Shown piece after piece: positions 59,058-64,000 of a DNA stretch of 64,000 bases. Under the pieces are notes generated by a model, which was given only the letters and a program-made list of their open reading frames with translations, did not search any database and was not told the origin of the DNA. The number at the start of each line of letters is the position of its first letter. Positions within the stretch are counted from its first letter, which is position 1. The DNA is from Streptomyces orinoci (GTDB taxonomy: Bacteria; Actinomycetota; Actinomycetes; Streptomycetales; Streptomycetaceae). Both the position numbers and the translations under genes were made by a program. The stretch is from NCBI RefSeq assembly GCF_003121295.1, contig NZ_PHNC01000031.1, positions 188,439 through 252,438 of the forward strand, written 5' to 3'.

Positions 59058-60293
59058 CTACCGCCCCGGTCCACCCCCTCCGGTCAGGCCCGCCCGTTCA
59101 CCCGCCACCGGCGGGCCGCCCCGCTGCGCGGGAACCCGGGCGCGCACCTCGCGGAACCGCCGGGACACCGCATCCCCCGCCCACCGCAGGAACGACGTCG
59201 GCAGGAACACCGCGTCCGCGGCCAGCATGGCCAGGGAGAAGAAGGGGAGGCCCAACAGGACGGCGATGCCCAGGTGTTCGGCCATCATCACCACCAACAG
59301 GGCATTCTTCAGGCGGCGGTTGGCCAGGGTGAAGGGGAATGCCACCTGCATGGCGACCGTGGCATAGCTGAGGATCAGCACCATCAGGCCGCTGCCGGCC
59401 AGCAGATGGGAGAGCCAGGGCCAGGGGGTGAAGTAGTCCAGGTGCAGGGGGTAGTAGAGCGCGGTGCCGTCCTGCCAGAGGGTGCCTTGTATTTTGTACC
59501 AGCCGGCGGTGGCGTAGATCAGGCAGACCTCGGCCATGATGACCAGCAGCGCGGCATTGTGGATCAGGTTGGCCAGGGCGTCCAGTACGGAGCGCGGCTC
59601 GCCGGGGGCGTACTCGCAGGCCAGCCACCACAGGGCGTGCACCAGCCAGAGGCCCCACAGGGCGGCGGCCCAGCCCAGGCCGGGCAGCGGGCCGTGGTCC
59701 GTCCAGTGCAGCCGGGCTTCGGTGCAGGTCTGGACGAGGGCCAGGGCCAGTCCGCAGCAGATCCACAGGACCAGGCCGCCCGCCCCGCTGGTGGCGCGGC
59801 GCCGGCGGCGGGCGTCCAGGGACCAGACCCGGCCGCAGCGGGTGAGCACCAGATAGAGCGCCATCAGGTGCAGGACGTTGTCCCCGCCGTCACCGACGAA
59901 GACGGTGCGGTTCTGCAGGGACACCACACCGATCATGGACAGTACGGACATGGCCCGGGTGTGCCAGCCCAGCATCAGCAGCAGGGCGGAGGCCATGGCC
60001 AGCAGATAGCAGCTCTCGAACCACCAGTCGGAGCGGTTCCACAGCAGGGCGGTGAACGCCCCGTTGTCGGTGATGAGTTGGCGGGCCAGAGACCAGCTCC
60101 AGGGGCCGTCCGGACCGTAGAGCCGGTGCCGGTTGGGCCACTCGCGCAGCAGGAAGCACAGCCAGGTGAAGGACAGGCCGATGCGGATCACGGCCGTCTG
60201 GTACGGGCCCAGGGCCCGGTCGGTGAGGTGGGTAAGGCGGGTGAGGTCGGTGAGGCGGGTGAGAGGCCGTCCGGCCCGCTGGAGCGTGCTCAT
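59058..60293 (-). CDS. HTTM-domain membrane protein
   Basis: 411 aa, many predicted helices; horizontally-transferred-transmembrane domain related to the vitamin K-dependent gamma-carboxylase membrane part. Landmarks: GDGGDNVLHLMALYLVLTRC, SWLCFLL-type first helix, WYKIQGTLWQDGTALYYPLH. N terminus has LTDLTRLTHLTD repeats. ATGA overlap with the DUF5819 gene. The enzymatic role in bacteria is not settled. Confidence 0.85.
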   Translation of the reverse strand: MSTLQRAGRPLTRLTDLTRLTHLTDRALGPYQTAVIRIGLSFTWLCFLLREWPNRHRLYGPDGPWSWSLARQLITDNGAFTALLWNRSDWWFESCYLLAMASALLLMLGWHTRAMSVLSMIGVVSLQNRTVFVGDGGDNVLHLMALYLVLTRCGRVWSLDARRRRRATSGAGGLVLWICCGLALALVQTCTEARLHWTDHGPLPGLGWAAALWGLWLVHALWWLACEYAPGEPRSVLDALANLIHNAALLVIMAEVCLIYATAGWYKIQGTLWQDGTALYYPLHLDYFTPWPWLSHLLAGSGLMVLILSYATVAMQVAFPFTLANRRLKNALLVVMMAEHLGIAVLLGLPFFSLAMLAADAVFLPTSFLRWAGDAVSRRFREVRARVPAQRGGPPVAGERAGLTGGGGPGR

Positions 60294-61273
60294 CGGTCCC
60301 CCGGCAGATCCTCGGCGGTGATGAGCCACCAGGCCAGCTCCCGGTAGGAGGGGGTGGTGTCGGAGTGCTGCCCGCTGAAGGGGGGCGGGCCCACCGGGGT
60401 GCTGACCAGGCGCAGTTGCACCTGGTCCACGGTGCGTCCGTCGCGCATGGTGCCTATCCGGGCGATCACCAGGCGGCGCAGATACGCCTCGGAGAGGCGG
60501 CCGCGCAGGCCCAGCGGATGTTCCTGCTGGTCATGGGAGTTGGAGTAGAAGTCCCAGGCCCGGCGCAGCTGGTTCTGCTGGGTGTGGCTGGGGAAGGGGT
60601 TGTGACGTATCGCGGCACCGTCCTGGGCGGAGAGGTCGATCCAGTCGCCGGTGATCACGCGGCCGTCGGGGCCGCGCAGCTTGGGGCGTACCTGGACGGA
60701 GATGTTCTGCTGGAGCGGGTTGGGGGCGAAGAGCTTCCAGTTCTGCTCGTACTCGGGCAGGACGTACTGGCTGATGGCCCGGGCGTGCTGCCGGCTGACC
60801 GTGTTGGGCGGGGCCACATGGAAGAACACCATCACCAGGTGGACGGCGGTGGCCAGGGCCACCAGCGCGCCGCCGCCCGCCACCACCAGCCGCCCGGGCC
60901 GGGACAGCCCGGCCCAGCCGGTCGGGGCGGGGGGTGCTGTGGGGGCTGATGGGGCGGGGGAGCTCCCCGCCGCCGGTGAAGCGTTCCCGGCTCTCGCCGG
61001 GACAGGGCCCTCCCCGGCCGCCGCCGGGATGGAAGGGCTCCCGCCCCCCGCCGGGGCGGAGCGCTCCCCGGCCGCCGCTGAAGGGCTCCCGTGCCCCGCC
61101 GGGACAGAACGCTGACCGGCCATCGCCGGGGCGGAGGGGTCCCCCTCAACCGGGACGGACGACCTCCCCTCCGCCGCCGAAGGATTCCCGGCCCCCGCCG
61201 GGGCGGGACGCTCACCGGCCGGCGCGGGGACGAGGGGCCTCCCCGCCGCCGTTCCCGTCTCGTCCGCCGGCAT
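60290..61273 (-). CDS. DUF5819 membrane protein with repetitive N terminus
   Basis: About 327 aa. Residues 1-115 are a low-complexity Ala/Pro/Gly/Ser repeat (AGERSAPAGGGSPS-type units). One TM helix (LVVAGGGALVALATAVHLVM), then a conserved domain with QYVLPEYEQNWKLFAPNPLQ and ISVQVRPKL, recognised as DUF5819. ATG 61273 or GTG 61276. Always paired with HTTM in Streptomyces by recollection, so the two probably work together at the membrane. Confidence 0.82.
   Translation of the reverse strand: MPADETGTAAGRPLVPAPAGERPAPAGAGNPSAAEGRSSVPVEGDPSAPAMAGQRSVPAGHGSPSAAAGERSAPAGGGSPSIPAAAGEGPVPARAGNASPAAGSSPAPSAPTAPPAPTGWAGLSRPGRLVVAGGGALVALATAVHLVMVFFHVAPPNTVSRQHARAISQYVLPEYEQNWKLFAPNPLQQNISVQVRPKLRGPDGRVITGDWIDLSAQDGAAIRHNPFPSHTQQNQLRRAWDFYSNSHDQQEHPLGLRGRLSEAYLRRLVIARIGTMRDGRTVDQVQLRLVSTPVGPPPFSGQHSDTTPSYRELAWWLITAEDLPGDR
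60960..61260. repeat. Degenerate tandem repeat encoding the DUF5819 N terminus
   Basis: Units of about 60-66 bases with CCCGCCGGGRCGGARCGCTC-like sequence repeat five or more times, encoding the AGERSxPAGxGSPSAA series. Confidence 0.65.
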
Positions 61274-61446
61274 CACTTGTCCACAGCCCTGAGCACTGCC
61301 ATCTCCACTGCCATCGCCATTGCCCTCAAACGCCCCGATTCCTATGGGTGCCGTCCGCTCACCGACGCCTGGTCGGGACTTGCCTGGAGCACGCTACCGA
61401 CGCCCGCCACGCCTTGACACCTCACAAGCGGGGCCCGCACCATTGA

Positions 61447-61460
61447 ACCGAACGATCGGT
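61447..61460. promoter_or_regulatory. TetR/PaaR-type operator-like site upstream of paaA
   Basis: ACCGAACGATCGGT, exact reverse complement of the site at 50891-50904, 56 bases before paaA ATG. Confidence 0.65.
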
Positions 61461-61515
61461 CGGTAGGGGGCCGCTCCGGGCGGGCCTCCGCGCAGACAGA
61501 GAGGCAGGGCACGGC

Positions 61516-62474
<959 letters not shown>

Positions 62475-62478
<4 letters not shown>

Positions 62479-62765
62479 CCAGCAGCACCGACTGGCCGCT
62501 GTGGGAGGTGTTCGTCCGCTCCCGCCGCGGGCTGTCCCACACCCACGCCGGGAGCCTGCACGCCCCGGACGCCCGGATGGCGCTGCGCAACGCACGCGAC
62601 CTCTACACCCGGCGCAATGAGGGCGTCTCGGTCTGGGTGGTGCCCTCCGCGGCGATCACCGCCTCCTCGCCGGACGAGAAGGACCCCTTCTTCGAGCCCG
62701 CCGCCGACAAGCCGTACCGGCACCCCACCTTCTATGAGATCCCGGAGGGGGTGAAGCACCTGTGA
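62475..62765 (+). CDS. paaB: 1,2-phenylacetyl-CoA epoxidase subunit PaaB
   Basis: 96 aa. WPLWEVFVRSRRGLSHTHAG, DLYTRRNEGVSVWVVPSAAI. ATGA overlap with paaA. Bridging subunit of the multicomponent oxygenase. Confidence 0.95.
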
Positions 62766-63487
62766 CTCCTGTGGCACCTATGACGAGGACCGCCGCCCTG
62801 GCCCTGGGCGATGACGCGCTGGTGCTCTCGCACCGGCTGGGCGAATGGGCCGGGCACGCCCCGGTGCTGGAGGAGGAGGTCGCCCTGGCCAATATCGCGC
62901 TCGACCTGCTCGGCCAGGCCCGTACCCTGCTCTCCATGGCCGGGGACGAGGACGAACTGGCCTATCTGCGTGAGGAACGGGCCTTCACCAACACCCAGTT
63001 GACCGAGCAGCCCAACGGCGACTTCGCGCACACCATCGCCCGGCAGCTGTACTTCTCCGTCTACCAGCATCTGCTCTACGCCCAACTGGCAGCCGGGAAC
63101 GGCCCGTTCGCCCCGCTGGCCGCCAAGGCGGTCAAGGAGACCGCCTACCACCGCGATCATGCCGAGCACTGGACCCTGCGGCTGGGCGACGGCACCGAGG
63201 AGAGCCACCGGCGGATGCAGCACGCCCTGGACGCGCTGTGGCGTTACACCGGCGAGCTGTTCGAGCCGGTGGAGGGCGTGGCGGTGGACTGGGCCGCGCT
63301 GCGCGAGGACTGGCTCACCCTGGTCGGCGGGACTCTCCGGGAAGCCACCCTCACCCTCCCCCAGGGCCCGCAGGGCGACGCCTGGACGGCCGGGGCCGGG
63401 CGGCAGGGCATCCACACCGAGCCCTTCGGCCGGATGCTGGCCGAAATGCAGCATCTGCACCGCAGCCACCCGGGGGCGTCATGGTGA
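62762..63487 (+). CDS. paaC: 1,2-phenylacetyl-CoA epoxidase subunit PaaC
   Basis: 241 aa structural ferritin-fold partner of PaaA. EEEVALANIALDLLGQARTL, KETAYHRDHAEHWTLRLGDG. GTG 62762 overlaps the paaB stop (GTGA); ATG 62780 is an alternative. Confidence 0.94.
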   Translation: MTPVAPMTRTAALALGDDALVLSHRLGEWAGHAPVLEEEVALANIALDLLGQARTLLSMAGDEDELAYLREERAFTNTQLTEQPNGDFAHTIARQLYFSVYQHLLYAQLAAGNGPFAPLAAKAVKETAYHRDHAEHWTLRLGDGTEESHRRMQHALDALWRYTGELFEPVEGVAVDWAALREDWLTLVGGTLREATLTLPQGPQGDAWTAGAGRQGIHTEPFGRMLAEMQHLHRSHPGASW

Positions 63488-64000
63488 CGACCGTCCCGGA
63501 GGAGGAACTGCGCGCCCTGGCCGGGGCGGTGCCCGACCCCGAGCTGCCGGTGGTCAGCCTGGCCGAGCTGGGCGTACTGCGCGATGTCCGCCGCACCGGC
63601 CCCGGCCGGGTGGAGGTGGACCTCACCCCCACCTACACCGGCTGCCCGGCCATCGAGGCGATGGCGGCCGATGTACGGCGGGTGCTGCGGGAGCGCGGGG
63701 TGGCCGAGGTGACGGTACGTACCGTGCTCTCGCCGCCCTGGTCCACGGACGACATCAGCGCCGAGGGGCGCCGCAAGCTCGCCGAGTCCGGCATCGCGCC
63801 ACCGCGCCCGGCCGGGCACCGGGCGGGGCCCGTAGCAGTCGCCCTGGGCCCCACGCGGACCGCCGAATCGCAGCAGGATCCGGTGCGCTGCCCGCACTGC
63901 GGCTCCCCCGACACCACCCTGCTCAGCCGCTTCTCCTCCACCGCGTGCAAGGCGCTGCGCCGCTGTGACCGCTGCCGCGAACCCTTCGACCACTTCAAGG
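63481..64000 (+). CDS. paaD: PaaD-type iron-sulfur/maturation protein, 3'-truncated by window edge
   Basis: ATG 63481 overlaps paaC by seven bases. MIP18/DUF59 domain (about 1-95): VPDPELPVVSLAELGVLRDV, TYTGCPAIEAMAADV. C-terminal zinc module CPHCGSPDTTLLSRFSS, CKALRRCDRC. Involved in maturing the Paa oxygenase. The frame is still open at base 64000; paaE probably follows. Confidence 0.94.
   Translation, partial: MVTTVPEEELRALAGAVPDPELPVVSLAELGVLRDVRRTGPGRVEVDLTPTYTGCPAIEAMAADVRRVLRERGVAEVTVRTVLSPPWSTDDISAEGRRKLAESGIAPPRPAGHRAGPVAVALGPTRTAESQQDPVRCPHCGSPDTTLLSRFSSTACKALRRCDRCREPFDHFK

Overview
The window is high-GC actinobacterial chromosome, almost certainly Streptomyces. The evidence is strong third-position GC, many GTG starts, ATGA/GTGA stop-start overlaps, SpoIIE-type phosphatases, eukaryotic-like Ser/Thr kinases, a proteasome activator, and the dispersed Streptomyces intergenic repeat with core GGGGCGCGGGGAACTGCGCG. 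From memory, the backbone order (metG, aspS, SpoIIE phosphatase, acyl-CoA dehydrogenase, M18 aminopeptidase, bkd1, orphan response regulator, two kinases, bpa, moeA/mobA, bkd2, bkdR, paaH, paaN) follows the S. coelicolor SCO379x-SCO383x region. No rRNA, tRNA or CRISPR array was seen. No insertion sequence was recognised.

Layout. 1-1,112: small accessory genes (DUF6247-like, DUF7848-like). 1,243-17,215: housekeeping genes: metG, aspS, an anti-anti-sigma-type phosphatase, pirin, a secreted serine protease, acyl-CoA dehydrogenase, M18 aminopeptidase, DUF4232 lipoprotein and thioredoxin/NHL protein. 17,270-23,744: accessory island with an XRE regulator and two small proteins, an orphan VapC-like PIN protein, a methyltransferase remnant, an IclR regulator, and a three-gene operon. 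That operon holds a 29-residue hydrophobic peptide ending CSCS, a PaaK-like adenylate-forming ligase and a presenilin/signal-peptide-peptidase-like intramembrane protease. 23,835-29,348: secreted protein, nitrilase, mycothiol-isomerase-like protein, MFS transporter with GntR regulator, and a MmyB-type regulator. 29,542-33,233: first branched-chain 2-oxoacid dehydrogenase operon (bkdA1B1C1). 33,574-43,194 and on to 44,039: DevR-like orphan regulator with a DevR-box-like site, PPOX protein, kinases, Bpa, quinone oxidoreductase, and moeA/mobA. 44,083-48,606: second bkd operon and its Lrp/AsnC regulator bkdR. 48,611-52,695: TetR, PaaH and PaaN. 52,769-54,363: TrmH/SpoU methyltransferase with a duplicated 5' end, and pterin dehydratase. 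54,504-59,047: a second accessory module: XRE-TPR regulator, three coupled small genes, a radical SAM/SPASM protein with a Cys-rich C-terminal tail, a phosphotransferase and a DUF6247-like protein. 59,058-61,273: HTTM/DUF5819 pair. 61,516-64,000: paaABCD, cut by the window end.

How the genes connect. Both bkd operons encode E1alpha, E1beta and E2 (no E3 here) and supply branched acyl-CoA primers. The same 14-bp operator-like element (ACCGATCGTTCGGT or its reverse complement, one with a single change) sits upstream of bkdA2, in the paaH/paaN divergent promoter, and upstream of paaA. This suggests the local TetR protein ties phenylacetate degradation to the second bkd operon. The best candidate for something undescribed is the peptide-ligase-presenilin operon at 21,273-23,744. 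Next is the radical SAM protein that carries its own Cys/Pro/Gly-rich tail at 56,817-57,764.
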